Shown: positions 18,770 to 27,208 of the stretch, one piece after another
Layout of the letters: each line of letters starts with the position of its first letter
Numbering within the stretch: the stretch's first letter is position 1
Source: Burkholderia cenocepacia
GTDB taxonomy: Bacteria; Pseudomonadota; Gammaproteobacteria; Burkholderiales; Burkholderiaceae
Direction: 5' to 3'
Assembly: GCF_900446215.1 (NCBI RefSeq)
Contig: NZ_UAQZ01000001.1
Location: forward strand, 1,612,001 to 1,676,000
DNA: 64,000 nt
Translations under genes and position numbers: made by a program
The notes under the pieces: model-generated
What the model was told of the DNA's origin: nothing
The model's database searches: none
Seen by the model: the letters and a program-made list of their open reading frames with translations, nothing else

Positions 18770-19105
18770 ATGGAAGCGAAACAGCTGTGTCGCGTGGCCG
18801 ATGTGCCCGACGGCGGCGCGCGGGTCGTCGACGAAGCCTGCATCGGCCGTCCCGTCATCGTCGTGCGGCGTGGCGAGCAGGTGTGGGCGTACGTGAATCG
18901 TTGCCCGCACTTTTCGGTGCCGCTCGATTTCGTGCCGGGCAATGTGTCGTGCTACCGGTCGCAGGTGTTGATGTGCGCGCATCACAGTGCGTTGTTCCGG
19001 TTCGATGATGGCGTGTGTATCGACGGACCCTGCACGGGGGCCGGGCTGGAAACCGTGGCCGTCGAGGTGGACGCATCCGCATGGATCGTCTTTCGGGGCG
19101 CTTGA
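18770..19105 (+). CDS. Rieske [2Fe-2S] ferredoxin-like protein
   Basis: 111 residues with one Rieske cluster motif: CPH at about 45-47 and CAHH about 20 residues later, giving the two Cys and two His ligands. Such free ferredoxins pass electrons to oxygenases or keep extradiol-type iron centres reduced. Because hydroquinone dioxygenase itself needs no electron donor, the likely roles are reactivation of an oxidised Fe(III) dioxygenase or service to a hydroxylase outside the window. Start is three bases after the YciI-like gene. Confidence 0.85.
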   Translation: MEAKQLCRVADVPDGGARVVDEACIGRPVIVVRRGEQVWAYVNRCPHFSVPLDFVPGNVSCYRSQVLMCAHHSALFRFDDGVCIDGPCTGAGLETVAVEVDASAWIVFRGA

Positions 19106-19298
19106 CTTGGCGCATGTTGAATGCGTGCGCGTCGATGCGGGTTCACCGGGAATTGTTCTGAATTGATCGATCGGTAAAACCCATTTCCGGTGTTGATGTG
19201 ACTGCCTGAATCAACGCGATTTTCCACGAAGCAATGAGCGAACACCCGCCTCGCAGCGGGTGACGGACTCGCATTTTCATAAAAAAGACGGAGACGAC

Positions 19299-20387
19299 AT
19301 GAAACTCAGGTTTGGTGTATTGGCGGTGCTTGCCGTGGCGCAGGGCGCATGGGCGCAAAGCAGCGTGACGATGTTCGGGCTGATCGATTCCGGCATCACG
19401 TATGTCAGCAACGAGGGCGGCGGAAAGAACGTCAAGTTCGACGACGGCATATTCGCGCCCAACCTGTTCGGCCTGCGCGGCATCGAGGATCTCGGCGGCG
19501 GGTATCGCGCGACCTTCGCGCTCGTGAACCAGTTCTCGATGGCGAACGGCAGCATCATCGGGACCGGGATTTTCGGGCGCAATGCCTACGTGGGGATCGA
19601 GAGCGACCGCTTCGGCAGCATCACGCTGGGCAATCAGTACGACTTCATGGTCGATGCATTGTTTTCAAAGGGCAACGCGATTTCGCGGGACATTTCCGGG
19701 CTGTACGGCTTTCGGAACGGCCCGTTCCAGCGTCTCGCGCTGCCGGGCAATCCGACCGGCGCATTCGACTGGGACCGTACCGCAGGCAGCAAGCCGATCG
19801 CGAATTCGGTCAAGTACAGCTCGCCGACCGTCGCGGGTTTTTCCGGCGGCGTGATGTATGCGTTCGGCGGCGTCGCGGGTTCGATCGGCGCGGACAACGC
19901 CGTCAGCGCCGGCGTGAACTACGAGCTCGGGGCCTTCGGCGTGGGCGCGGCCTATACGAACGAGAAATACGGTCCGGCGCCGGGTGTGCCATCGACCAGC
20001 GTGCGCAACTGGGGTGTCGGGATGCACTACGACTTCGGTGTCGTGACCGCGAAGGCGCTGATGACCACCGTTCGCAATTCGTTCAACGATGCGGGCGTGT
20101 GGATGGCCGAGGCCGGCGGCTTGTGGCGAATCAGGCCGGACGTCGTGCTGGGCGCGAAATACATGTACATGAAGGGCAATGAAGCGTTGAACGACGACCA
20201 TGCGCATCAGGTCAGCGTCGCGCTTCAATACCTGTTGTCGAAGCGGACGATGGTGTATGTGTCGGCGGATTATCAGCGCGCGAATGGCGGCGCGAATGCG
20301 CAGGTGAACGGCGTGCTGGATCCGAACGGGGCGTCGAGTTCCGCGAGTCAGGCGGTGGCGCGGGTGGGGGTGCATACGGTGTTTTGA
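19299..20387 (+). CDS. Outer membrane porin, Burkholderia general porin type
   Basis: 362 residues. Signal peptide about 1-20 ends GAWAQ, followed at once by SSVTMFGLIDSGITYVSN, the standard first strand of Gram-negative trimeric porins; SMANGSIIGTGIFGRNAYVG is the conserved loop before the constriction zone, and the chain ends in aromatic-terminated VGVHTVF. ATG 19299 is favoured over the in-frame 19260 by GACGGAGACG upstream and the signal peptide. It closes the hydroquinone cluster on the same strand, separated from the Rieske gene by 193 bases that could hold its own promoter, and may admit the aromatic substrate. Confidence 0.93.
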   Translation: MKLRFGVLAVLAVAQGAWAQSSVTMFGLIDSGITYVSNEGGGKNVKFDDGIFAPNLFGLRGIEDLGGGYRATFALVNQFSMANGSIIGTGIFGRNAYVGIESDRFGSITLGNQYDFMVDALFSKGNAISRDISGLYGFRNGPFQRLALPGNPTGAFDWDRTAGSKPIANSVKYSSPTVAGFSGGVMYAFGGVAGSIGADNAVSAGVNYELGAFGVGAAYTNEKYGPAPGVPSTSVRNWGVGMHYDFGVVTAKALMTTVRNSFNDAGVWMAEAGGLWRIRPDVVLGAKYMYMKGNEALNDDHAHQVSVALQYLLSKRTMVYVSADYQRANGGANAQVNGVLDPNGASSSASQAVARVGVHTVF

Positions 20388-20464
20388 CGGGGCGGCGGTG
20401 CCGCGCTTCAGATGCGTCGTGGTGCGTCGCGTATGCGACGCCTGTCGTTGGACGGATCAAACGG

Positions 20465-20490
20465 AAAACGGGCCAGGCGGCCCGTTTTCT
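20465..20490 (+). terminator. Intrinsic terminator after the porin gene
   Basis: Perfect ten-base stem AAAACGGGCC / GGCCCGTTTT with an AGGC loop, followed by CTTTT. It ends the hydroquinone-porin transcript. Confidence 0.85.
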
Positions 20491-20527
20491 TTTCCACTTT
20501 TACGGCGTTTGCGATTGCCATACTCGC

Positions 20528-20779
20528 TTACGCGAGACTCATGACGACGCCGTTACTTGCGCCGAAGTAGTCCTTGACCACCCGTTTCGGCAAGGCCGTG
20601 CGGGTCAGTTCCGACAGATTGCGCAGGAGAGGGACGTCGCCGCCGCTCGCCTGCAGCGTCATTCCGCCCAGGGCGAAACAGGCGATGGCGTCCTCCAGTG
20701 TGCCTTGCGTCATGATTTCGGTAATGCGATTGACATTTCCGCGCAATTTAATGCCTTCCGCGATGCCGAGTTTGCTCAT
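20528..20779 (-). CDS. Unknown 83-residue protein
   Basis: Begins MSKLGIAEGIKLRGNVNRI, with AAGAGG six bases before ATG 20779, so translation is well supported. There is no signal peptide or membrane segment; a central ACFALGGMTLQASGG stretch is mildly hydrophobic. I do not recognise the family. Base composition is less GC-rich than neighbouring genes. It is divergent from the RHH/HTH protein (97 bases between starts), which is the best candidate for its regulator. It might be a small toxin, effector or phage-like product, but nothing in the sequence decides this. Confidence 0.6.
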   Translation of the reverse strand: MSKLGIAEGIKLRGNVNRITEIMTQGTLEDAIACFALGGMTLQASGGDVPLLRNLSELTRTALPKRVVKDYFGASNGVVMSLA

Positions 20780-20876
20780 ATTTGCCTCTTTTTCTAGAGA
20801 AGGTTGGCCACGAAGTGTGACTGGAGCGACTTTAGGCCATGGCGTCGTGTTCGGGCAGTCATGCTAAAGTGATTGC

Positions 20877-21680
20877 ATGGTTGATAAACTGAAAGCGCGC
20901 ACCGAGCCCCTGTTTGCTCGTATCCCGGCGAGTCTGAAGCGGAATCTGGTCGCCTCGGCGCAAGCGCGGGGAGTGGGCGTAGGCCAGGAGCTCGCCCGTC
21001 TTCTCGGGGAGCGCTTTGAATCCGGGTTGTCGGCATCGTTACAGCGCGGGATCGACGAATTCGGTCGTGCTCAAAGGGCCGAGCGAGCAGTGTGGCTCGA
21101 GAAATATCAGGTACTTCTCGAGGCGCATGTACTGGAGTGTGTAAAGGCGGCACAAAACGGCGATATTTCCGCGCTCGTCAAGCTCGGTGCCGATGTCCGA
21201 GCGGCCCGGCGAAATCGTCAACGTGGCCTTGCCGGGTTGAACTCCAGAATTGAAGCGCGAAAGCGCGAGTCGTTACAGGAACAGGCGGCAAAGGACGAAG
21301 CTGCGAGGGTTCGACAAAATTCCGCATTCGACACAGGCGGGCCTATCGAGGATTTTCAACTGCCTCCCGAGGAGCGGAGGCGGAGAAATTTGATCGCGCA
21401 GTTGGAAAAAATGCCGGTCGGCACTAAAAAGAATCTGGCTTTGCAGCTTGGGTGGCGTTCCATGTCTCGCGTAAGTCACATACTGACTCCCAAAGGGAAG
21501 AAAGGGCATCGGCCGATTTCCGCCGCGCTCGCAAAGGAAATTGCAAAAATTCTCGAAATCGATGTTGAGGTGCTCAACAAAATTGAGCCGAATCGTGACC
21601 TCGCGGCAATACTTCACCATGTCGACAAGCTGGAGAAGCTCTTCGATGACATTGCAAATGTCGGGCCTCGTTCCAGGTGA
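20877..21680 (+). CDS. Putative DNA-binding protein with ribbon-helix-helix-like N-terminus and C-terminal HTH
   Basis: 267 residues. Residues about 13-47 (FARIPASLKRNLVASAQARG) look like a ribbon-helix-helix dimerisation and DNA-binding unit. A long charged helical middle (about 60-170, coiled-coil-like, many Arg, Glu and Gln) follows. Residues about 180-240 (GTKKNLALQLGWRSMSRVSH, then AALAKEIAKILEIDVEVLNK) resemble a phage repressor-type HTH. Lower GC and many AAA/AAT codons suggest acquired DNA. No ribosome binding site is visible before ATG 20877. Divergent from the 83-residue unknown, with which it may form a functional pair. Confidence 0.65.
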   Translation: MVDKLKARTEPLFARIPASLKRNLVASAQARGVGVGQELARLLGERFESGLSASLQRGIDEFGRAQRAERAVWLEKYQVLLEAHVLECVKAAQNGDISALVKLGADVRAARRNRQRGLAGLNSRIEARKRESLQEQAAKDEAARVRQNSAFDTGGPIEDFQLPPEERRRRNLIAQLEKMPVGTKKNLALQLGWRSMSRVSHILTPKGKKGHRPISAALAKEIAKILEIDVEVLNKIEPNRDLAAILHHVDKLEKLFDDIANVGPRSR

Positions 21681-22120
21681 ATGTCCGCACATGGCATACG
21701 CCTGACGGACTTCGCATCGCGGACCAGCCATTTCCCGTTCCCGTTTGTCTACGGCCGCAACGATTCGAGCGTGCCGTTTTACGGTGCGAAGGTCTTCCTG
21801 TCCGATATCGAGCAGGTTCTGTCCGCTTCCCCGATGCTGCACGACGCAATCAGCACCTTCCAGGTCGCCACCAACGAAGATGCGTACCTGACGAGCTTCC
21901 TGCACGTTCATCTCGAACGGGCGTCGACCAGTGCGCCGATACCGCTTGAGGACGCAGTACTGCATGCCGAGATGTTCGAGGGTATGAAACGCGTGAATCA
22001 CGATTTTCGTGAGGTATCGAGGCTGTTCGATCCGACGCAGGTGATCGTGCATGTGCACGATCACGATACGGGCCGTTTCAGGGACGCGATATTCGGATCA
22101 AGAACAAGGACATCGCGTGA
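21681..22120 (+). pseudogene. C-terminal remnant of a PaaK-like adenylate-forming ligase
   Basis: The frame encodes TDFASRTSHFPFPFVYGRND and VPFYGAKVFLSDIEQVL, the C-terminal lid region of phenylacetate-CoA ligase/PaaK-type enzymes, but the whole ATP-binding N-terminal domain (about 300 residues) is absent. Near the end the frame breaks: the expected IRIKNKDIA followed by TGA lies in another frame at about 22091-22120. So the gene is truncated at the 5' end and frameshifted at the 3' end. It starts directly after the RHH/HTH gene, which probably marks the insertion or deletion junction. No enzyme activity is expected. Confidence 0.7.
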
Positions 22121-22530
22121 GAACGGGAGGAGGATGGGTTCGCGCTGCGTCGCCTCGCCTCGCCTCGCGTCGCGCCGAGCCATCCGGCGTATTCCCCTGT
22201 CGCTCTCCCGGTCCGGCAGCCTCGGCTGATCGTCCGCGAACTTGAACGTCGACGTACGCTCCCTCTCGTATGAGGGCCGGATCGGTGCAGGCACTCTAGC
22301 CGGAATGTGGCTTTTACTGGACAGCTTGTCAGCTTCCGGATTTTCGATATAATGAATCAACGTTCGGAATGTCGAACGTGAGAGTTCAAGCATCCAGAGT
22401 CGGGTTTCCCGACGCCAACCTGCCCTCCCGGGCAAGGTGGACGCCCTCGAGGCGATGCGGCCGATTGACGGCAACGAAACGGGAGCAGCGTGGCTGGCAC
22501 CGGTTCGATAACCATTCATCCGGAGCTACC
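22121..22530. other. Non-coding stretch with a CGCCT repeat and a regulated-looking promoter
   Basis: Contains a short iteration of CGCCT/CGCGT units at about 22149-22176 and, further on, a sigma70-like promoter with an operator-like repeat (separate entry). No gene with a ribosome binding site was found on either strand. Confidence 0.45.
22326..22379 (+). promoter_or_regulatory. Promoter with an adjacent inverted-repeat operator
   Basis: TTGTCA at 22326-22331 and a perfect TATAAT at 22348-22353, 16 bases apart, form a strong-looking sigma70 promoter. Starting six bases later is the inverted repeat ACGTTCG-N6-CGAACGT (22360-22379), placed over the expected transcription start where a repressor would bind. 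It reads towards the ACT-like gene at 22531, with a leader of about 170 bases. Confidence 0.6.
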
Positions 22531-22881
22531 ATGAGCCAAGTTTCCTCCGCTTCCCGCCCGACCGTCTGTGAAGACTGGTCGCACTTCCTTCCCGGTTTCA
22601 CTTTGACGCATACGGTTCATCTCGTTTCGAGACGGAACCCGGGCATCGTCTCGACCGCGGCGGCCGTGCTCGAAGGGGAAACGGCTACGGTCGATCGGTG
22701 GGCCATCACCCGCTGTGGTGACGTTCTCGAGCAGAAGATCGTGCTCGGCGAAATGACGGAAGGGCAAGCGGTCCGGCTGCGTGAGCGGCTTGCCGCGCTG
22801 GAGGGGGTGCTCCGGACTCGGGTGGAGCACCATTTCGTGAGGGCGGCGGCGGCCGGAAGCACGCCGGAGAGCAGTCACTAG
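22531..22881 (+). CDS. Small protein, possible ACT-like fold
   Basis: 116 residues. The segment HLVSRRNPGIVSTAAAVLEG, followed about 20 residues later by EQKIVLGEMTEGQAVRLRER and a closing RVEHHFVRA strand, follows the beta-alpha-beta-beta-alpha-beta order of ACT domains such as acetolactate synthase small subunits, though identity is too low to be sure. CGGAG lies before ATG 22531. A ligand-binding or regulatory role is inferred only. It is driven by the promoter at 22326 and ends close to a symmetrical terminator before the convergent glmS paralogue. Confidence 0.55.
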   Translation: MSQVSSASRPTVCEDWSHFLPGFTLTHTVHLVSRRNPGIVSTAAAVLEGETATVDRWAITRCGDVLEQKIVLGEMTEGQAVRLRERLAALEGVLRTRVEHHFVRAAAAGSTPESSH

Positions 22882-22915
22882 ACGACGCATGCGCATCGTC
22901 GCTGTATCAGCCGAC

Positions 22916-22939
22916 GAGGGGGAGAACCCGCTCCCCCTC
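22916..22939. terminator. Bidirectional hairpin between the ACT-like gene and glmS paralogue
   Basis: Nine-base perfect stem GAGGGGGAG / CTCCCCCTC around an AACCCG loop, between convergent genes and touching the glmS stop. It lacks a long T-run but its position suggests a shared terminator. Confidence 0.55.
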
Positions 22940-24767
22940 ACTCCACCGTCACCGACTTCGCCAAATTCCTCGGCTTATCAATATCCGTCCCCCGCGCCAA
23001 CGCAGCGTGATACGCGAGCAACTGCATCGGCACCGTATGCAAGATCGGCGACAACGGCCCGTAATACTCGTTCAGCCGAATCACCTCGATCCCTTCACTC
23101 GGCACCAACCCACAGTCCACATCCGCAAACACGAACAGCCGTCCATTCCGCGCACTGACCTCATGCATGTTCGACCTGAGCTTCTCGAGCAGCACGTCAT
23201 TCGGCGCAACCGCAATCACCGGCATTTCATTACTCACGAGCGCCAGCGGCCCATGCTTCAACTCCCCGGCCGGATAAGCCTCCGCATGAATATAGGAAAT
23301 CTCCTTCATCTTCAGCGCGCCTTCCAACGCGATCGGGTAATGCATCCCGCGCCCGAGAAACAGCATGTTGTCGCGTCGCGCGAGCAACTCCGACCACGCC
23401 ATGATCTGCGGCTCCAGCGCGAGCACCTTCGACATCGCATCGGGCAGATGCCGCAGCGCCCGCAGATGCTCCTTTTCCGCATCGTCACTCAACCGCCCGC
23501 GCACCTGCGCCAGTGACAACGTCAGCAGGAACAGCGCAACGAGCTGCGTCGTAAACGCCTTCGTCGACGCCACGCCGATCTCGATCCCCGCACGCGTCAC
23601 GAACTGCAGCGCGCATTCGCGCATCAGCGCACTCGTCGCCACGTTGCAGATCGCGAGCGTATGCATCATCCCGCTGCGTTTCGCGACATGCACGGCGCCG
23701 AGCACGTCGGCCGTCTCGCCGCTCTGCGACACCGCAACCACCAGCGTGCGCGGATTCGGCACGCAGTCGCGATAACGAAACTCGCTGGCAATCTCGACGC
23801 TCGCCGGCAGCTTCGCGATGCTTTCGATCCAGTACTTCGCGGTCAGCGCCGCGTGATAGCTGCCGCCGCACGCGAGCAGCAGCACCGAATCGACGTCATT
23901 GAACACACGCCACGCGCCGTCGCCGAACAGCTCGGGCATGATCGACGAAACGTCGAGCAGCGTGTCGGCCACGGCCTGCGGCTGCTCGAAGATCTCCTTC
24001 TGCATGTAGTAGCGATACGATCCGAGATCGGCCGCGCCGCTATGCGCGGCGACGCGTTGCACCGCGCGCTCGACGCGCTGACCGTTCGCATCGACGATCC
24101 AGTAGCGATGCAGTTGGATATCGGCGACGTCGCCGTTCTCCAGGTAGGCAATGCGATCGGTAATGCCCGACAGCGCAATCGCGTCGGACGCCAGAAAATT
24201 CTCGCCTTCGCCGACCCCGACGACGAGCGGCATCCCGTCGCGCGCGCCGACGATCCGGTGCGGCTCGTCGCGGCACATCACCGCGATCGCATAGCTGCCG
24301 CGCAGTCGCGCGACCGCGCGCCGTACCGCGTCGAACAGGTCGCCGTCGTACAGGTGGTCGATCAGGTGCGCGATCGCCTCGCTGTCGGTCTGGCTCGCGA
24401 ACACATAGCCATGCGCCTGCAGTTCCGCGCGCAGTTGATCGCAGTTTTCGATGATCCCGTTGTGCGACAGCGCGATGCGCGCATTCGCGTCGCTCGGCGA
24501 GAAGTGCGGATGCGCGTTGAGCGTGACGGGCGCGCCATGCGTGGCCCAGCGCGTATGCGCGATGCCCGTGTAACCGGACAACGCCAGCTCGGCGATCTCG
24601 CGCTGCAGGTTCGCGACGCGATCGACGCTGCGGGCGCGCGCCAGTGCGCGGTCGCGGTAGACCACGACGCCGCACGAATCGTAGCCGCGGTATTCGAGCC
24701 GCTTCAGGCCGTCGACGAGGTTTGGCAGGATGTCCCGCTGGGCAACCGCCCCGACAATTCCACACAT
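22938..24767 (-). CDS. glmS: Glutamine-fructose-6-phosphate aminotransferase (isomerising)
   Basis: 609 residues. The N-terminal glutaminase domain starts MCGIVGAV, with the nucleophile at Cys2 after Met removal; [17 protein letters not shown] and [10 protein letters not shown] are its conserved glutamine-site motifs. Two SIS isomerase domains fill the rest ([27 protein letters not shown]), ending [11 protein letters not shown] as in all GlmS. It makes glucosamine-6-phosphate for peptidoglycan and LPS. Its pairing with a divergent Lrp-type gene, away from glmU, suggests that this is a second paralogue. Its promoter faces the Lrp gene across palindromes. Confidence 0.95.
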   Translation of the reverse strand: MCGIVGAVAQRDILPNLVDGLKRLEYRGYDSCGVVVYRDRALARARSVDRVANLQREIAELALSGYTGIAHTRWATHGAPVTLNAHPHFSPSDANARIALSHNGIIENCDQLRAELQAHGYVFASQTDSEAIAHLIDHLYDGDLFDAVRRAVARLRGSYAIAVMCRDEPHRIVGARDGMPLVVGVGEGENFLASDAIALSGITDRIAYLENGDVADIQLHRYWIVDANGQRVERAVQRVAAHSGAADLGSYRYYMQKEIFEQPQAVADTLLDVSSIMPELFGDGAWRVFNDVDSVLLLACGGSYHAALTAKYWIESIAKLPASVEIASEFRYRDCVPNPRTLVVAVSQSGETADVLGAVHVAKRSGMMHTLAICNVATSALMRECALQFVTRAGIEIGVASTKAFTTQLVALFLLTLSLAQVRGRLSDDAEKEHLRALRHLPDAMSKVLALEPQIMAWSELLARRDNMLFLGRGMHYPIALEGALKMKEISYIHAEAYPAGELKHGPLALVSNEMPVIAVAPNDVLLEKLRSNMHEVSARNGRLFVFADVDCGLVPSEGIEVIRLNEYYGPLSPILHTVPMQLLAYHAALARGTDIDKPRNLAKSVTVE

Positions 24768-24825
24768 ATCGCGCTCCGTAAATGTCCTGTCTGGATCAGT
24801 GAGAGCGATGGTAGAGCCGGTGAAA

Positions 24826-24840
24826 TGGAATTAAATTTCA
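24826..24840. promoter_or_regulatory. Palindromic box TGGAATTAAATTTCA
   Basis: One mismatch from the perfect palindrome at 24885-24899, whose left edge is 59 bases away. Lies in the glmS/Lrp spacer, nearer glmS; probably one of two operator sites for the Lrp-type protein. Confidence 0.6.
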
Positions 24841-24884
24841 AAAAACAAACAAATATGAAACAGACGGATGATTGTCTATCATGT

Positions 24885-24899
24885 TGAAATTAAATTTCA
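24885..24899. promoter_or_regulatory. Perfect palindrome TGAAATTAAATTTCA
   Basis: TGAAATT-A-AATTTCA, a 15-bp perfect palindrome in an AT-rich island, 24 bases before the Lrp start codon. AT-rich dyads of this size are typical Lrp/AsnC sites, so autoregulation and control of glmS are both likely. Confidence 0.7.
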
Positions 24900-24923
24900 C
24901 TCGCTAACCGGAAGGAGTGGCCG

Positions 24924-25415
24924 ATGGCCGGCATCACCCTCGACGATCTCGACCTGCGCATCCTCGCGATCCTGCAGGACGATGCATCGGTATCGAACCT
25001 GCAACTCGCCGAGCGCGCGCTATCGTCGCCGCCCACCTGCATGCGTCGCGTGCGGCGGCTGACGGAGGCCGGCGTGATCCGCCGGCAGGTCGCGGTGCTC
25101 GACCCGGTCGCGATCGGCACGGCGGTTACCGCGTTGATCGAGATCAGCCTCGACCGGCAGACGGCCGAAGACTACGACGCGTTCGAAGCGTACGTGTGCG
25201 CGGAGCCGGCCGTCACGCAGTGCTATCGCGTGTCGCCGGGGCCCGACTTCGTCGTGATCGCCGATCTGGCCGACGTCGCCGAATACGACGAATTCGCGCG
25301 GCGGCTGTTCACCGGCGCGTCGAACGTCCGCAACGTGCGGACGTTTTTCTCGACACATCGCGCGAAATTCGAAGCGAACGCGCGGGTCGCGCATGCGATG
25401 CGCAAGCGCACCTAG
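24924..25415 (+). CDS. Lrp/AsnC-family regulator
   Basis: 163 residues: N-terminal HTH (LDDLDLRILAILQDDASVSN, recognition helix in SSPPTCMRRVRRL) and a RAM ligand-binding domain (VTALIEISLD, then VSPGPDFVVIADLADVAEYD). Family members bind amino acids and wrap DNA as octamers. GGAAGGAG lies upstream of ATG 24924. It is divergent from the glmS paralogue with two AT-rich palindromes between them, so it probably controls glmS in response to an amino acid, plausibly glutamine; that is inference. Confidence 0.92.
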   Translation: MAGITLDDLDLRILAILQDDASVSNLQLAERALSSPPTCMRRVRRLTEAGVIRRQVAVLDPVAIGTAVTALIEISLDRQTAEDYDAFEAYVCAEPAVTQCYRVSPGPDFVVIADLADVAEYDEFARRLFTGASNVRNVRTFFSTHRAKFEANARVAHAMRKRT

Positions 25416-25444
25416 CGTGCGGTAACCGCGTCGTTCGTCCCGCC

Positions 25445-26299
25445 TCACGCAGCCGGGGCCGCGTCCGCCAGTTGCAGCGGCTTGCCGTATCCGAAGCAAT
25501 GCGCGGGCTCGGGAAACACGCGCTGCCGCACGTCGTGCGCGTACTGGCGGATCGCGTCGCGCATCACCGCGTTCGCATCCGCGTAACGCTTCACGAAGCG
25601 CGGCGTGTACGCATCGAACGCGCCGATCATGTCCTCGGTCACGAGCACCTGCCCGTCGCACGCGGGCGATGCGCCGATGCCGATCGTCGGGATCGTCAGC
25701 GTTTCGGTCAGGTGGCGCGCGAGCGCTTCGGCGGTGCCTTCGATGACGACGCCGAACGCGCCGGCCCGCTCGGCCGCGCACGCGGCGTCGAACACCTGCG
25801 CGGCCGAACGCGGGTCCATGCCCTGCGCACGGAAGCCGCCCGTCGCGTTGGCCTGCTGCGGCATGAGGCCGACATGTGCCATCACCGGAATGCCGCGATC
25901 GGTCAGGAAGCGGATCGTGTCGGTCATCTCGCAGCCGCCTTCGAGCTTCACGGCCTGCGCGCCGGTTTCGGCGAGCAGCCGCGCGGCGGAGCGATACGCC
26001 TGCGCGGGTGATTCCTGGAACGTGGAGAACGGCAGGTCGACGACGACGCACGCCTGCGCGGCGCCGCGCACGACGGCGGCCCCGTGTGCAATCATCATGT
26101 CGAGCGTGACGCGCAGCGTATCGGGCATCCCGTACAGCACCATGCCGACGGAGTCGCCGACGATGATCACGTCGGCCACGTCGTCGACGAGTTTCGCCAT
26201 CGGCGCGGAATACGCGGTCAGCGACACGAGGCTGCCGATGCCTTTGGTCGAGCGGATCGCGGTGACGGTCTTGCGGGTGATGCGGGTATGAGCGCTCAT
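25445..26299 (-). CDS. panB: 3-Methyl-2-oxobutanoate hydroxymethyltransferase, PanB paralogue
   Basis: 284 residues, TIM barrel of the PanB family, which adds a hydroxymethyl group from methylene-tetrahydrofolate to 2-oxoisovalerate for pantothenate synthesis. Family motifs are clear: [44 protein letters not shown], and [18 protein letters not shown]. The N-terminus is shorter than in many housekeeping PanB proteins and no panC is adjacent, so it may be a secondary copy. ATG 26299 is preferred since the family begins about here; an in-frame ATG at 26356 would add 19 unrelated residues. Confidence 0.88.
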   Translation of the reverse strand: MSAHTRITRKTVTAIRSTKGIGSLVSLTAYSAPMAKLVDDVADVIIVGDSVGMVLYGMPDTLRVTLDMMIAHGAAVVRGAAQACVVVDLPFSTFQESPAQAYRSAARLLAETGAQAVKLEGGCEMTDTIRFLTDRGIPVMAHVGLMPQQANATGGFRAQGMDPRSAAQVFDAACAAERAGAFGVVIEGTAEALARHLTETLTIPTIGIGASPACDGQVLVTEDMIGAFDAYTPRFVKRYADANAVMRDAIRQYAHDVRQRVFPEPAHCFGYGKPLQLADAAPAA

Positions 26300-26376
26300 G
26301 AGCGGAAGCCGTGTGAAAAAGGAGCCGCCACGGTAGCATCGCGCTCGTTCGTGCAATGACCTTCGGAGGACGTCTT

Positions 26377-27195
26377 ATGTTGCTGGCGGGACAACCCGGC
26401 GACCTTTACGCGGTGCCGCCGATGGCGCGCCTGCCGCGGCCGCTGTACGTGCGGGCGTTCGGCATTCCCGGCAACGCGAGCGTCGATGCGCACAGTCATC
26501 CGTGGGCCCAGCTGATGTATGCGACGAGCGGCGTGCTCGAGGTGACGACGCCGTCGGGCCGGCAACTGCTGCCGCCGCACTACGCGATGTGGATTCCGCC
26601 GCACGTGCCGCACGCGGTGTCGACGCGCGATTGCGTCGCGTTTCACAGCCTGTATCTCGACGAAGCCATCGCGCGCCGCGACGTGAACGACGATTGCACG
26701 ATCCTCTGCATGACGCCGCTGCTGCGCGAACTGATGATCGCGACCGGCGAGTTGCCGGTGAATTACGACGAGGCGGGGCCGGACGGTGCGCTCGTGTGCC
26801 TGATCGCGGACCGGATCGCGCGCATGCAGCCGGCGCCGCTCACGGTGCCGCTGCCGCGCGATCCGCGCCTGCTGAAAATCGCGCGCGCGTTGCACGCGGC
26901 GCCGGGCGACACGCGCAGTCTCGACGAATGGGGGCGTCAGGTCGGCGCGACGCGGCGCACGTTGTCGCGGCTGTTCCGGCAGGACACGGGGCTGTCGTTT
27001 ACCGAATGGCGGCAGGCCGTGCGGCTGCTCGCATCGCTGCCGCTGCTCGATGCGGGCGCGCCGATCGGCACGGTGGCCGCGCAACTGGGTTACGACTCGA
27101 CGTCGTCGTTCATCGCGCTGTTCCACGCGAAATTCCGCGTGACGCCCGGCGCGTATGCGAAGCGTGAAGCGCGCCGGCCGGTGTTGAGCGCGTGA
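26377..27195 (+). CDS. AraC-family regulator with cupin sensor domain
   Basis: 272 residues. An N-terminal cupin (VDAHSHPWAQLMYATSGVLE, then YAMWIPPHVPHAVST) is followed by the AraC double HTH at about 175-265 (WGRQVGATRRTLSRLFRQDT and GTVAAQLGYDSTSSFIALF). ATG 26377 is chosen because CGGAGGA precedes it; an ATG at 26356 is upstream of that site. It is divergent from the panB paralogue with 77 bases between starts. The closely spaced His residues of the cupin suggest a metal or small-molecule sensor. Target unknown. Confidence 0.88.
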   Translation: MLLAGQPGDLYAVPPMARLPRPLYVRAFGIPGNASVDAHSHPWAQLMYATSGVLEVTTPSGRQLLPPHYAMWIPPHVPHAVSTRDCVAFHSLYLDEAIARRDVNDDCTILCMTPLLRELMIATGELPVNYDEAGPDGALVCLIADRIARMQPAPLTVPLPRDPRLLKIARALHAAPGDTRSLDEWGRQVGATRRTLSRLFRQDTGLSFTEWRQAVRLLASLPLLDAGAPIGTVAAQLGYDSTSSFIALFHAKFRVTPGAYAKREARRPVLSA

Positions 27196-27208
27196 TGCGG
27201 TCCGCCGA

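Noticed and set aside
20863-20877. Possible leaderless promoter (GCTAAA) directly before the RHH/HTH start
   Set aside because: No matching -35 element; too weak to annotate.
22149-22176. CGCCT/CGCGT iterations as a possible CRISPR or recombination repeat
   Set aside because: Too short and imperfect, with no spacers; simple-sequence slippage.
22061-22519. Minus-strand 152-residue ORF containing LSRSTFRTLIHYIENPEADK
   Set aside because: No ribosome binding site, and it overlaps the plus-strand promoter and operator; considered chance.
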